NCBI GenBank assembly: GCA_963575745.1
Contig: CAUYUJ010021059.1
Location: 682,584-746,583 of the forward strand
Source: Prorocentrum cordatum
Lineage: Eukaryota > Sar > Dinophyceae > Prorocentrales > Prorocentraceae
Length of the DNA stretch: 64,000 nt
Direction of reading: 5' to 3'
Shown here: one piece after another, positions 52,136 to 63,917 of the stretch
Layout of the letters: every line of letters begins with the position of its first letter
Numbering within the stretch: the stretch's first letter is position 1
The notes under the pieces: model-generated
Told to the model about the DNA's origin: nothing
Database searches by the model: none
Seen by the model: only the letters and a program-made list of their open reading frames with translations
Translations under genes and position numbers: made by a program

Positions 52136-53480
52136 CCTGAGAGGGTCCTGCGAGTGTGTCTGCCAGACAGATCAGGCAAGAGGGTGCGTGTCTGCGTGCT
52201 GGTCGAGCGCGTGCTGCACGGACCGGTCCATCATCACCGCCTGGGGGATCGATTTTCGGTGACCTTGGCAGGCGATCGATATGGATATATACGGGCACTC
52301 TGCCCGCTGATGTCCCAGGGTGTTGGGTCCCCAGGCGGTGGATATGGATAGATCTCCGCTTCGCAGGAGGTAAGAGACAGTTGAGGCGGAGGAGGCGCGG
52401 GTGCGACGCGGCTGGACAAGAAAGCCAGAGCCCCACCCAGCACGTGGGGAGTAACCGCGCTCTCGTCACGGAGCAGGGCTCTCTCCACGGAGACAGTTTC
52501 ACAATATTCACTCTGGGAACGCGTTCTCGCCCAACGGCAACTATCCCATCAAAGCACACCCTAATAGTAGCGAAGAGGCGGGTCGTGGAGTAGAAGTTCG
52601 AGACACGGCCATGTGCACCTTCGTCTATTTCTTAGTGGGTCCTGGCCGTTTGGACAATAAATGCAGCCGCCTCTGAGCCGAGAGCACGGTCCCTGAATAA
52701 ATGGTTCGGAGGTCTCAAGCGGAACGGTTGCCGGACCGGGCGAACTAGGGCTTCCCGTCACCTTTGTGAGACTCTTCTGTGGCCCTTCTAACTTATACGA
52801 TCAAGTTCCCGCAGAGCATGGCGATCTGGGGACAAGGGCTGCCTCTCGAGGGCGTCTCTTCCCTGAAGCTGTCGCAATCTCAATTCCCTGACCCTTGGAA
52901 ATCCTACCAGGGACTCCCTCGCTCGTCTCTCCTCCTCTCCTCCCTCCCCCTCTTCCTCCAGTACTCTCGTCCTCCCTTCTTTTTTCTCTCGCTCCTCCCT
53001 CTTCCCGAGCGTGATTCAGCCCCGACGCGGCTCGCCCGCCCGGGTTGAGGTCCGCCTGCCCGGATCGACTAAGTTCACCCATCCCTGCATTGAGAAGGAT
53101 CCCCTGCAGACGGGGCCCAGGGCACGATCGAAGACGAAGTTGGCTGGAGTCGAGGGCTTGGGGCGTACCTTGCTGAATGGCGCACGAGCAGGTTAGAACG
53201 AGCTGTCTTGAAACAGTTGTTGCTGTAGCCAGGGGGGCCCATGCAGTTTGGCGCACAATGCCGTGCTTGACGCCGGAAAGAGGGTACGAGCGTGGTGTGG
53301 CTTCGTTGGGTTGAGAGATCCAAGTGCACCGGTGAGGGGCATCAACACTTACACTATTCAGATTCTATAGGCGTACGCCACATCCGCCGACCCCTATATC
53401 AGGTACTGCGCCTCCAGGACTGCATTTCACGAGGCTTGTCCGAATCATGACACGGCGCTCGACATCGTTCCTGTTGCTTC
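52136..53480. other. non-coding region, nothing recognised
   Basis: Mixed sequence with a CT-rich stretch at about 52915-53000. Short frames on both strands show no domain. Confidence 0.4.
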
Positions 53481-53539
53481 GTTGCTGTTATCGTACCTCT
53501 TGGTGCTCTTTTGTGACCTCTTGGTGGCATCTTGGCCTG

Positions 53540-54180
53540 TCTGCAGGCCATATCCGGCCGCCTCGAGGCATTTTGGGCCAAGTTTTGGGGCCTCTTTGGG
53601 GCTTCCTGGGGGCTTCTTGGAGGCCTTTGAGGTTCTTTTGGGGGTCCCTCAGGGCCTCTTGGGCTGTTCTTGGGGCAGGCTGGGGGCGTCTTGGGGCCGA
53701 AGGCTCGAACAGGTGTCGTCTTGGGGCCGTCTGGGGGCCCTCTTAGGCTGTCTTGGGGGCTTCGGGGGCTGCTGTTGGACCCTCTTCGACCCTTCTTGGG
53801 GGCCCCTTTGGCCGTCTGGGGGCGATATTGAAGTGGGACGTTGTGAAAACCGAATCGGCGAGCATGCGAACAATGCTTATTTTTCGAGGGGAATGGGACG
53901 ATTTCTGTTTCTTGGGACCCTTTTGGGGCGCATGTTGCGGGCCTTTTGGGGCGTCTTGGCAGCTTCGGAGGCCGCCTGGAGGCCATCGTGGTCGTCCAGG
54001 GTCATATTTCGGCGAAGCGTGGCCCCCTGGGACCGTCTGGGGAGCGTTCTGGTGCCTTCATGGCCAGTTTTGGAACCCTCCGCTCCCCCGTGACGCGTTC
54101 GGTCCGGGGTCGCCCGGGGCCGGGGGGGGGGGTCAAATCTCCGGTTTGGGGTCCCTTGGGGGGTTCTGGGGGGGGGAACC
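53540..54180 (+). repeat. CTTGGGGCC dispersed low-complexity repeat block
   Basis: Irregular units such as CCTCTTGGGGCTTCCTGGGG, the same family as 39580-39900. Confidence 0.65.
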
Positions 54181-54394
54181 ATCTCACACGCCTAGAGACC
54201 CACAAGGGGTCGGCGGACTTGGCAGGTCAGTGCTATTACCTTCCTGCTCCATGGCTATCATGCTTCCAATTGTTCATCATAATACCATCTCCCATTCATG
54301 TCGTATTATGCCCAGGGGGGTCAACGCCTCATACCACCTCTTCTGATACACATTGCCATCTTCGGCTCAGCCGGCACGCGGGCGTCGCAATCGG

Positions 54395-54640
54395 TCCAGA
54401 GCCTTTTGGAGAGGCCGCAGAGCCGCCAGGAGAGACTCCAGAGCCGCTGGGAGAAGCCTACGAGCCTTTGGGGAGGCCTCATGACCTCTCGGGAGAGCCC
54501 TTGGGAGAGGTCTCAGGGCCTCTGGGAGAGGCGCCTCTAGCAGAGGCATCTCCTGGAGAAGCCTCGGAGCTTGCGGGAGAGGCTTTGGGGGTTTTGGGAG
54601 AACCCTCGTGGCCTTTGGGATAAGTCTCCGAGCCAGCGGG
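54395..54640 (+). repeat. ~24-bp tandem repeat (GAGCCTCTGGGAGAGGC)
   Basis: About ten imperfect units of GAGCCTTTGGGAGAGGCCTC type. The downstream 54700-54900 has a GGCCGACCCTATMGGTCTTC direct repeat. Confidence 0.7.
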
Positions 54641-54900
54641 AGAGGCCTGAAGGCCACTTGGGACTCATGTTGGGGCCACCTCGTGAGGGCCAGCTCCAAG
54701 GGGCCGACCCTATCGGTCTTCAGCGATGGGTCGCGATGCCGCTGTCGGGGGCAGGCTTCAGGCCTCCGCAGAGGGCCGACCCTATAGGTCTTCAAGCCAG
54801 CTGGGGGGGTCTCAAAACTCTTAGGGCGGTGCCAGGACCCATGGGAGAGGCATCGGAGCTCTTGGTTCCTGGGGGAATATCAGGGCTTATGGGGGAGGCC

Positions 54901-56081
54901 CCCGAGCTTGCGGAAGAGGCCTGACATGAGGCCTCGCGGCCTTTCCAAGATGGGAGCCCCCCCGGCAACTGGCGCCCAAGAGGGAGCAACATACCCGAGA
55001 AGAAGGAGTTCTCGTTCGGAGCGTTATTCTTAGGGTCGGCTGGTTTCGGCGCGCCCTCCAAACGTGCGAGCGTACCGCGTTCGCAAAACCGATAGCCAGC
55101 GCCCAGGCGGCAGAGCCAGGGCCCATTACGGGGCATCCAACAATACTTTACTACCCAAGAACTATCATTGGTAAGCCCTTATTCAGCTACGCACTCCAGG
55201 ACTATTGAAAGATCGCTCCCTCTGCGAGGCCTTTTCCACGCACCGCTTCTACGTTCTCGTGAACCCACCTTCTTGCTCGAACAATGTACCCCTGTACAGG
55301 ATGCTGTCCGCATGAGGTCTGGCCTCTACGCAATATTCCACACTGTCAGCGGTGGTGGTGTGCATTCGAGCGGTGCCCACGACGTTCGCGTTCTTTTCTT
55401 AATTTGTTGCGACGCAGGGCTGAATAATAGAGTAATTAAGATCTAGAGTTTGTTGTGCGCCAGCGCTCTGGGAGTAATGTTACCTACAACACGTTCTCCA
55501 TTAGTGCATAGTTATTTTCCGCTTGTGCTCATGCCCACGCTCCGCCTGGCGTGGCGTGTCAGTCGGCCAGTCTGTTTGCTTGATCGTCGCATCGGCTGTC
55601 ACTCTGTATAGCCGTCGGCCCGTGGAAAAAAATGTGAGACCTTCCCCTTCCCTCACTCGGATGGCGGTTTGTTAGACGTGTAGTGTTGCGAGGCTGCCTT
55701 TGGAGAGCCCCAATCATCATGTGGAATGGCCCAAGGAACTTTGTTATGGCAAGTGATGGGCCACGCATGGTTGCCGCAAGCATCGTGCGATCTACTCGGC
55801 GACGGTTGTTGCAACCTACAATTTGCAACCATGTACTCTCTGTCTCTCTCTTGTTCTCCCTCTCCCAGACATGTTTTCGCACTTGTTGGCGCAATCCTGC
55901 ACGACGTAATGTACACTCGGATGTCCCAGCCACGCTAAACAGCTCATGACAACGAGCACTTTCACACGAGCGGCCACATGTGCTATGCGACATGCTGCTC
56001 TTACTCACCGTACAATGTCCACATCTAAGTTGGAGCATGCGTTGTTCCATCTGCGCAGCAAGGCGTGCAGCGTGACGCATA

Positions 56082-56082
<1 letters not shown>
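54901..56082. other. non-coding region, nothing recognised
   Basis: Complex, less GC-rich sequence with short frames on both strands. No domain, RNA gene or repeat family recognised. Confidence 0.4.

Positions 56083-56113
<31 letters not shown>
56083..56113. repeat. (TA)n microsatellite
   Basis: An uninterrupted TATATA run. Confidence 0.92.
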
Positions 56114-56159
56114 GATACACAGATTATGATTCCTATTTTTGTATTACCCGTACCCCCAC

Positions 56160-56790
56160 CCCCACCCCTAAATCGGACCCCCCCAGGGACGCCCCAGACG
56201 CCCTTTCGGACGTCTCGGCGGCCCCCTGGACGCCCTTGGAAATGGTCAGCTCGCCCTTCCCGGCCTCCCAGGGCGCACTGCCGCACCTTGCGAGCAGACT
56301 CAAAGTGATCAGAAGGGTCATCGGAAAGGCTCACGAGAGACCCAAGACAGCACAAGAGCGCTCCAAGAGGAACCTCGACTGAAGACGGCCGAAGAGGCAC
56401 CCAAGACGCCTCAAGAGGGCGTTAAGAGAGCCCCGAAGGAGCAAACATCGTCCCATCCCCGCAGGAAAATGTAGATTTTCAGCATATCCGCTTTGGGGGT
56501 CTTCGCAGCGTCCAACACTGCCCGATGGGCCCCCGATATCGCCCCAAGACGGCCTAAGAGGCTCCCCAGAGAGTTTGAAGACGGCCCAAGAGGGCCCCAA
56601 GACTACCCCAGATAGCCCCGAGACTGGCCACAAGAAGCCCAAGATGCCCCCAGAAGGCTCCCAAAAGAGACCCGCGAGCCCTAGATGGCTTCAGAAGACC
56701 TCTGGAGGGCCCCAGCTCCCCAAGACGGCCCAAGAGGGCCCTAGGATGGCCCAAGTGGGCCCCAGGATGGCCCAGAAGAGCCCCCAAAAC
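56160..56790 (-). repeat. CCCAAGAGGGCC dispersed low-complexity repeat block
   Basis: Units such as GGCCCAAGAGGGCCCCAAGA, complementary to the 39580 and 53540 blocks. Confidence 0.65.
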
Positions 56791-56799
56791 ATCCGAACG

Positions 56800-57930
56800 G
56801 CGTTCTCCTACGAAGTAGATCGAGTTGACCCGAAGATCCTTGTTCCACGCTTGAGGCTCCTGGTTTAAATTCCCCGATCGAGAGAGACAGGTCTCCCCCC
56901 CTCCCCCCTTCCGCCTCCTCAGCCCCCCTTTCATCCCTGCTCCCTTCCCGTTCCCCGTTCATGGACAAGCGCCACCGGAACAGTTTGATTCTTCGTCGTT
57001 TGCCAGCACGTTCGCGCGTGAAAAATCATCATGCCTTCCCCACTCCTGCGCACAAGCGTGCAAGCGCATCGGGCGCACGCGATGTCAGCAGGCACCAGGG
57101 ATGCCAGAAGAATGAGCTGGTCGCCCGTCCAGGCCTCGAGGGCCCCCCTGCTGAAGCAAGCGATGATTTATTGCTTTACCCGAGAATCGTCCAGAACAAG
57201 GCGCATGGCGCGAAGCGCCAATGCAGTCTTGTATATACGTATATAAGTACATATATAGATATACACGTATATGTATGTACAGACACATATGTTTTGCAAT
57301 ACTGGGCAGGCACCAGCGCAGTGTAACATTATGCGCATGGCATGTTCGAAAGTGCCTCGGTTCCAAGCTGAATTTTTGTTATACGCGCTCGAATTTGGCA
57401 GGCGCCGGAGCGCCATGGAAATCACAGAGTGCGGCTCGCGGCCAGCTGCGCCCGCTTGCCCCCTGGCGTATGGCGCAGCCAGCGCTTGACGGAAGCACTC
57501 TATCCCCTGACCCCTCTCGGGGATATCCCTGATCCGCTTTTCGACGCGGCTCCAGCCGTGGCGACGAGAAGCGTCCAAGAGGCTCAATTGGATCGAACAG
57601 CGCCTGGCAGGGCCACCGTTGTTTTAGTGGCCCTCCCCGACTTTCCCTCCCGCCCACCCACCCGACATCAGCGGGACAGGCTTGGATCTCCCGAGGCTGC
57701 GGGTTGCTCGACGTGGGATTTGGTGTAGCGGCTTTCGCGGGCCCTGCGAAGGAAGGGGGGCGGCGCGCGGGCTGTCCCCGCCCCAGGAACATATGCTGAA
57801 GTGAGAGGGGGATGTGTCCTCCGCCGTCGTCCGCGTCAAAACCAACAAGAAGCCCGCACCCCCCCCCCCTCAGAGACACTAGGACCACCACCTGGCTTCC
57901 CCTAGTTCAAAGCCTCCCCCTTGCGGTGGG
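56800..57930. other. non-coding region, nothing recognised
   Basis: Includes an AT-rich TATACGTATATAAGTACATA stretch at about 57230-57290 within otherwise GC-rich sequence. No gene recognised. Confidence 0.4.
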
Positions 57931-57939
57931 GCGTGCGTG

Positions 57940-58080
57940 GAAGACTGCGCCCAGCACACCCTGGAGCATTCCTTATCTGATGAGGGCGGCATTGATGTCC
58001 ATGGCCAGGCCTCAATTGGTGTTCCACCGGATTCCAGGCTCTGGGTTTCTTCTTTAAGGGCTCTTTGTCCAACACGGTCA
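57940..58080 (+). repeat. dispersed repeat family 3, copy 1
   Basis: CCCTGGAGCATTCCTTATCT, GGGCGGCATTGATGTCCATG, GCCAGGCCTCAATTGGTGTT and CAGGCTCTGGGTTTCTT align with 60255-60400 (copy 2) in the same order. Confidence 0.65.
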
Positions 58081-58569
58081 CCATATCCCTTCCCCTTGTC
58101 TCCTTCCCTTGTCAGCCCTCCCCTCCTTCTCCCTCCCTCCCTCCACCCTCTTCTTCCTCTTCGCGCGGTCGCCGGCTGGGCGCCAAGGCGCCGCTGCGGG
58201 AGCTGCGCCTCGCGCGCGGGCGCTCGCGCGCGCAAGCGCGCGCGAGGATGTTCGAGAGTTTCATCATAGACGGCGGCAAGGGACAGGATCCGGGGGGCCC
58301 AGAAATTCTGGCGGAGTCCAACCCACATTCCGGACGATATCCGTAAGGGCTTCGCCCTCTGCCGCCGCCCTTCCCTATCATAACGGAACATGCAAGAGTT
58401 ATGTTGGGATGCTTGTGCGCCGTCGTGAAGCAGTATCGAAACCTCGCGCGAGGACGGTTGGTAATCTTCAAGGCAAATTGAGATCCAGATATTGTTGTTC
58501 TCGGTGTAGTTGTTGCTTCGGATTTCCCTAATGCTGTGTATCGGAGGCACTATTGGAACGACTGTGGGC

Positions 58570-59600
58570 TGCTTGAGGTTACGTTTGACAAAATCGCGCG
58601 GCTTGGACGGTCTTCAGGTTCCTCGGCATCTTTTCAAGGGGCCGTGTTTGCTGGGACGCGAACTTGGCGCAATTCATTTGGACTCGTTGCCTCGGGGGCG
58701 AAAGCACAGCGTAATTCACTCGATATTCTGGTCTCGGCGCGAACGTTGCATAATTTTCTAAGGATCGTGGCCTCGGGGACGCGAATATGGCGTAGTGTAC
58801 GAAGGATCGCCGTCTCGGGGACGCGGATATTTAATTATTGACGAGGGATCGCGGCCTCGGAGACGCAAAGTTGGCGCAATGTATTGCGAGTCGTAGCCTC
58901 GGGGACGCGAAGTTCGTGCAACTTGCTAAGGACCGTTGCCTTGGTGTCACGAACGTTGAATACATTTACACCAGGTCGCAACCTCGGGGGCGCGAATGAG
59001 GCGTCATTTGCGAGGGATCGTGGCCGTGGGGACGCGAATGCGGCGCGATCTGCGAGGGACGTTGCGTAACTTACGAGGGGGATCGTGGCCTCGAGAACGC
59101 GAACATGGTTCAATTTGCGATCGGTCCCGACCTCGGGGGCACAGCAGCTGCATTTTCCGAGGGAGCGTGGCCTCGGGGACGCGAACCTGGTACAATTCAC
59201 GGGGGATCGCGGCCTCGGGGACGCGAACATTGGATGCTTTACAACTGATGGTGGCCTCGGGGACGCGAGTCATTTACAAGGGATTGTGTCCACAGGGGCT
59301 CGAACATAGCGTAAAGTACGAGGGATTGTGGCTTCGGGAAAGCGGCTACGGTGCAATTTGCAAGGGATCGTTACTTCGGAAACGCAATCATCGCGTGAGT
59401 CATTTAGGATCGTGGCCCAGGGGGCGCGAAGCTTACGTTTGCGAGGGATCGCAGCCTATGGGGCGCGAGCGTTGCATAATTTACTCGGGACTGCTGCCTC
59501 GGAAATGCGAATCTCATACAATGTATGAAGTGTCGCTGTCTCGGGGGCGCGAACATCGCGTAATTTACGAGGGTTCGTGGTCGCCGCGTGGGCGCGAATC
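58570..59600 (+). repeat. 42-bp tandem satellite, about 23 units
   Basis: Consensus near CGAGGGATCGTGGCCTCGGG, then GACGCGAACATGGCGCAATTTA. GCCTCGGGGACGCG recurs at 41-43-bp steps (58771, 58812, 58854, 58896, and on), with one longer step near 59065. The unit is 14 codons, so frames stay open, but the units are too diverged and frame-shifted to suggest a protein. Confidence 0.85.
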
Positions 59601-60254
59601 TCATGTTTTTTTTGCGTGTCCCACGGCTCCGCTGGAATACAGCACGCGATTTTGGGGATGCTGGCCAGGACGGTTTTCGCGCAGTCAGTAACACTTTGCA
59701 ATAGGAGGTAGAAAGTAGGACTATCACATGGGAGACTTCAAACTGAAACTGGAGCAGGAAGTAGCAAGCCTAACCCACGCAGTCTGATGGCCCCACAGAG
59801 GGGCCCCGCTTTGTTGTTGTTCATTCCTGGCGTTTTTGATTCTCGATTTCGGCAACGGCAGGGCCCGTGATCCGGGGCGAATTGCAGCCGTGGAAGGGAT
59901 GGAGACTCGTGGGCCCCTTTCAACAAACAGTAGAAACGTGTCGCTCCGCAGCAGCTCATAGAAGCCTTGTATATCCTCGACGCTCCGTCGTTGTAGTACA
60001 CTCACGTGCGCTAGCGTCTGGCAGTCGATGAGAAGCGCCAGTTTCGCGTGGATTGGGGTCGGTTTAGCGACGGCTTAGCGTCGATGAGCGTTGGTTCGCG
60101 CAGCGTTGACTCCCAACAGCCAGCAAGATAACATGAGAGGCCCCCCTTTGCGTTGCCGCAGCAGGAGCTTCGGATGATGTCTGGGAACGGTGCACCGACG
60201 CCGGGCGTGGCCAGGCCAGCCCCCGTGCGCCCAGGATCGGAGCACGGTGGGGGC
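59601..60254. other. non-coding region, nothing recognised
   Basis: Sequence between the 42-bp satellite and dispersed family 3. No coding or structural signal seen. Confidence 0.4.
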
Positions 60255-60400
60255 GTTCGTTCGGGAATGTGCCCAGGAGGCCTCGGACCCTGGATGACTC
60301 CTTGTCCAATAGGGGCGGCGGTGCTGTCCACGGCCAGGCCGCAGTTGGCGCTCCACTGGCTCTCAGACCCTGGGTTCCTTATTCCAAGGATTCCTCATCC
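60255..60400 (+). repeat. dispersed repeat family 3, copy 2
   Basis: Homologous to 57940-58080: ACCCTGGATGACTCCTTGTC, GGGCGGCGGTGCTGTCCACG, GCCAGGCCGCAGTTGGCGCT and CAGACCCTGGGTTCCTTATT. Confidence 0.65.
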
Positions 60401-60885
60401 AACGTTTTTCTGGCTCAGGCCTGGAGTGCGCATGCCTTTCCGATTCGGGGCCGCGGATTGGCCTAGCCAGGATCGGTGGCACCGTATACCGGAAACAGAC
60501 AGAAACCCCACCTTGCCAAGTCGATCAGCGAATCTGGTCCTGAGTCGTTTTGATTAAAGGCCATTTGGCTAAAGGGGGCATTTCCATGCCGGGGTGCAGT
60601 TGCTTTCCTCCTTCATTCGTCAGTGAGGTCAACATCCTCGAACTCCACCTCCCAGGAAAAGGCGAGGACCACGTAAATGTCCTTTTGCCTTGGGCTTCGA
60701 CGGCTTTCCCCCAGTAGGGGAGAGGATGTGGGGGAGGTGGCGGCAGGGGTGGGGACATGGGGAAGGGTGGAGAATTGGGGATCCCTCCTCCCTGTTTCAT
60801 CCTCCCTCCCTGCCGCCTCCACCCATCTTCCTCGGTCTTTTCTCAGGACTCTTTCCTCCTCCCGTCTCCGTTCTCGCTTCGCCAG

Positions 60886-60907
60886 TCCGTAGCCATTTTG
60901 GCTCAAG
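60886..60907 (+). other. relic dinoflagellate spliced leader (DinoSL), complete 22 nt
   Basis: TCCGTAGCCATT then TTGGCTCAAG equals the full DinoSL that is trans-spliced onto dinoflagellate mRNA 5' ends. It is not followed by a GT donor, so it is not an SL RNA gene. It is a genomic copy of an mRNA 5' end, as expected for a retroposed cDNA. It precedes the LINE ORF1 by about 180 nt. Confidence 0.93.
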
Positions 60908-60927
60908 TCCGTAGTGTTTCGCTCAGG
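60908..60927 (+). other. second, degenerate spliced-leader relic
   Basis: TCCGTAGTGTTTCGCTCAGG directly follows the first SL and resembles it with a 2-nt deletion and substitutions. Tandem SL relics mark repeated cycles of trans-splicing and reinsertion. Confidence 0.7.
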
Positions 60928-61089
60928 GTTTGAGATTCTGGCGTGGGGGAGGTGCGGCCCCCGATCGCTCTCGCGTCTCCCGAGTGGCCTGCCCAGGCCT
61001 GCAAGCGCTGCTGCATACCGTGTGCTGTACGCGGGTTTCCCGCCTGAGCACAGCACGATTTCTTTTTCATTCTCGAGTACGGAAGGCCC

Positions 61090-61928
61090 ATGGCGCCCTC
61101 TCATGCTTCTCAAGGCGGTGCGCCGCCCTCAGGTCACAAGCAGAGGCGCCGGGCGTGGGCCAAGCCATGGTATTGCAAGCACTGCTGGTCGCATCAGATT
61201 GGCGATAGGTGGTGGAACAAAGCGGATCTCGATCACTGTTCGCTATGCAAGCAGCCCAAGGCGTCAGCCTTTGCAGGGATCAAGAAGCCAGCCACTCCCT
61301 CTGTGTCGGCGCTTAAGGCCCCTGCGCAGCCCGACCCCAAGCTCACTGCCGAGCTCAAGAGGTTGCGCGATGAACTCACACAGCTACGGAAGAAGGAGGT
61401 TGCAACAAAACCCGACGGCGACATTATGGATGTCGACGAGGGCAAGGACAGCGACGCAGACTTACGCAAGGAGCTCGGGGCAGTCACCGAGAAGGTGCAG
61501 AAAGTTGCAGATGTGGAAGGCCCAGAGTTCGATGAATTGCGGGAGAAGTTGCGAGCGCGTCAGACCACTTTGCGAGGTCAGATCACTCGCGGCAAGTCTC
61601 TGGACACGCGGCTCAAAGAGATGTCTTTTCAGCATGCGAAGTTAGCCAAAAAGCGGGAGCGCCAGTCCGAAGTGGTCGAGGAGCTCAAGCAGGTTGCGGC
61701 AGACGCGCAGAAGGCTGTGGAGGACGCGGCCAAGGCGCTTCAGGCCACAGTCACGGAAACCACGGAGTTGGACAAGCAGTGCCAGTTGGTGGCTGGCGCG
61801 CCACGGGCCCCTGAGAAGCGCATTAACGACGGCGCACAGGGCTCAAGCAGCTCCTTGCCAGCAACCTCACGGTCGAGAAGTGTGGCGAGTTGCTCGAGGG
61901 TTCTGGTGGCAAGCCAGCTTTGGCGTAG
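61090..61928 (+). pseudogene. LINE ORF1: zinc ribbon and coiled coil
   Basis: From ATG 61090 the protein has WYCKHCWSHQIGDRWWNKAD followed by LDHCSLCKQPK, two C-x2-C pairs about 22 residues apart, as in a zinc ribbon. A long coiled coil follows (LTAELKRLRDELTQLRKKEV; LREKLRARQTTLRGQI; EVVEELKQVAADAQKAVEDA). Near 61835 the coding signal changes frame, and the new frame has a TAG at 61926-61928. Such ORF1 proteins bind the element RNA. A decayed relative is at 17.4-18.3 kb. Confidence 0.7.
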
Positions 61929-62525
61929 AATGTGTTCGAGTGCTTGGCCGAGGCGAAGGCGGCGGAGGAACATCACAGTGCTCAGCAGCGCCGCGCCGCC
62001 GAGGAGGCGAGGCAGCGGCGGCAGCAGCAGCAGGAGGCCGAGCAGGCCGCTCAGGCTGCTGCAGCTGCGTCGGCTGAGCACTGGCAGCGTTGGGAGCAAG
62101 CCATCCTGTCGGAGGCGGACGATCCAGAGGCGCTGCGAGCCGCTCGGTCGAGCAGCAGGTGCCAGATGATGGAGTTGAACTGCGTGAAGCAGCCAACAGG
62201 ACGGGCCCAATGTCGTTGTCGTTCGCGAAGCGGCACAAGGCGGCGTCGTTGGCAGTTGGCGTTGGTTGGTATGTATGTGTGCTTGTTCTCTTTTGTCGGC
62301 GTCATGACGCGCATTGCTACTGCCAACACTACGTCGTTCAACCCGCCTGCTGAGATGTTCGAGGCCGATGCTCCTGTGCTCGGAGATGAGCAGCCTACCA
62401 TGTGCGCACAGGAGCATCACGTCACGGCTGCGAGGATCACACGAGCGCGGTCGGCTATCACGGCGCGTGGGCCCCAGCCAAGGAGACTGGCCACGGGCAT
62501 GGCACAAGCGGTGGCGTGGCGGTGA
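61929..62525 (+). pseudogene. LINE ORF1 continuation: Gln/Ala/Glu-rich coiled coil
   Basis: In the frame that follows the TAG at 61926, VFECLAEAKAAEEHHSAQQR and RQRRQQQQEAEQAAQAAAAA form a coiled coil that continues ORF1. The later part loses this character, and the coding signal passes to the endonuclease frame near 62400. Confidence 0.55.
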
Positions 62526-63574
62526 TTGCGCCGAAGAAGGTGCAGGTGACGGCTGGGCCGTTGCTGGCAGACACCCAAGGTGTGTTGCTGGACAAGAGAA
62601 TTGTTGCGGCCCTAGTGCACAACTGGTTCAACGGAGGCTTCGTGGCAGCGTCAGCTCATGTCCACGAGAGCGAAGAGATGGGGCAGAAGAGTATGACATC
62701 GCTCACGATGTTGGCTCCGTATCTGATCAGAGTGCGAGCGCTTGGGTATGAGTGGATTGTTGCAGCTGGCTACAACGTGGACCTCGCTCTGACGCAGCCA
62801 TGGGCGGCTTCTATAGGAGGAGTTCTGGTGGCGCCGTCTGCGCCCACATGTGTTCAGAGTACACCAGGTACGACGATTGATTACTTCATCATGTCTGAGG
62901 GGTTCGCCATCCGTATTTGGATGATTGAAGTGGTGGACACCGCGACGATCTGGCCACATAGGCCTGTGCTGATGCAAGTTCGCGCCAAAGACGCAGTCTT
63001 GTGGTGCCGAATTGCTGATCAACCAAAATCTCTTCCTGCGCTGGGCAAGCCAGGTTGTGAGCGGCTTTCATGTGATTGGGAGTAGCTTCGTGATGATATT
63101 CAACATGCCACGACAGCTGATCAGTTGGCAGTTTTCTGGGACTTCACGATTCAGGCTGTCGGGGCTGAGCTTCTGGGCCGGCATGATGTCGTTGGACCCC
63201 GTCGCCACAGTTACGGAGGCAGGGCTGGAGAGCACCAAGTTCGTTGGAAGAAGCTCCGCGCAGTCCCGCAGCGCCGACAGCCTCGACCCTCGTGCGAGTA
63301 TGCAGCGTGGAGCGCAGCGGCCAGGTGGGCCAGGCATCTGCGTAGTGCGCGCATCGTGCTGGAGTCGTACATCCCCAACCTTGACGCGGACTTGGACGAG
63401 CAGCCGGGGAGGCTGAAGCGCGTTGCCAAGGTTCTGATCGGCACCGAGGCCATCCCTGGCAGGATCCAGAGAGTCGACTGGGCGTTCGCCCACCCCGACG
63501 TGCTGACGGCAAGGTTTTTCAGGTCTGGAGTGGATGTGATAGGTGATCCGTCTACGCCCGATTTGATTGAGTGA
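62402..63574 (+). pseudogene. LINE endonuclease (EEP/APE-like), one in-frame stop
   Basis: HTSAVGYHGAWAPAKETGHG, GTSGGVAVIAPKKVQV, YEWIVAAGYNVDLALTQPWA (family GDFN, here AGYN), TTIDYFIMS and IWPHRPVLMQV (family SDH, here WPH) are the successive blocks of an endonuclease/exonuclease/phosphatase domain, which nicks target DNA for LINE insertion. The catalytic Asp and Ser-Asp-His residues are altered, so it is probably inactive. After a TAG at 63083-63085 the same frame continues with AELLGRHDVVGPRRHSYGGR, the usual next segment. Confidence 0.72.
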
Positions 63575-63917
63575 GTTCTGCCCCTGGCCAAGGAAAAGGG
63601 CCGTGTTTTTGGCAAGCAAAGAGGGAGCCTGGAAGTCCTGGGTCATGGAGGCGTTTATCGACGAGGCCAAAGTTACCCATCGTTTTACCAGGGTCCGTGG
63701 AATCCAAGACGTGCTGACCGAGCACCTTCGGGTCCAACCTTTCGAGCTTGCCGACGATGCGCGCCGCGAGTTGTCCCTTATTTGGACCATTCATTGTCGC
63801 GACGATTTGGAGTTGCCGAGCGATTCGAAGGATTGGGCGAGCCTGCCGCCGCCCGGGGTCGACTTTGAGGAGAGCGATTGCGCGATTTCCCCTGAAGACG
63901 GCGGTCGGCTGTTGTAA
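63567..63917 (+). pseudogene. LINE linker between endonuclease and reverse transcriptase
   Basis: After a frame change, KEGAWKSWVMEAFIDEAKVT, HRFTRVRG and LTEHLRVQPFELADDARREL resemble the region before RT in dinoflagellate LINEs. The frame stops at 63915-63917. The last 83 bp may start the RT region. Confidence 0.55.

Noticed and set aside
60550-60575. GGCCATTTGGCTAAAG as a spliced-leader relic
   Set aside because: Missing the TCCGTA part and differing at two places in a short match; chance cannot be excluded.
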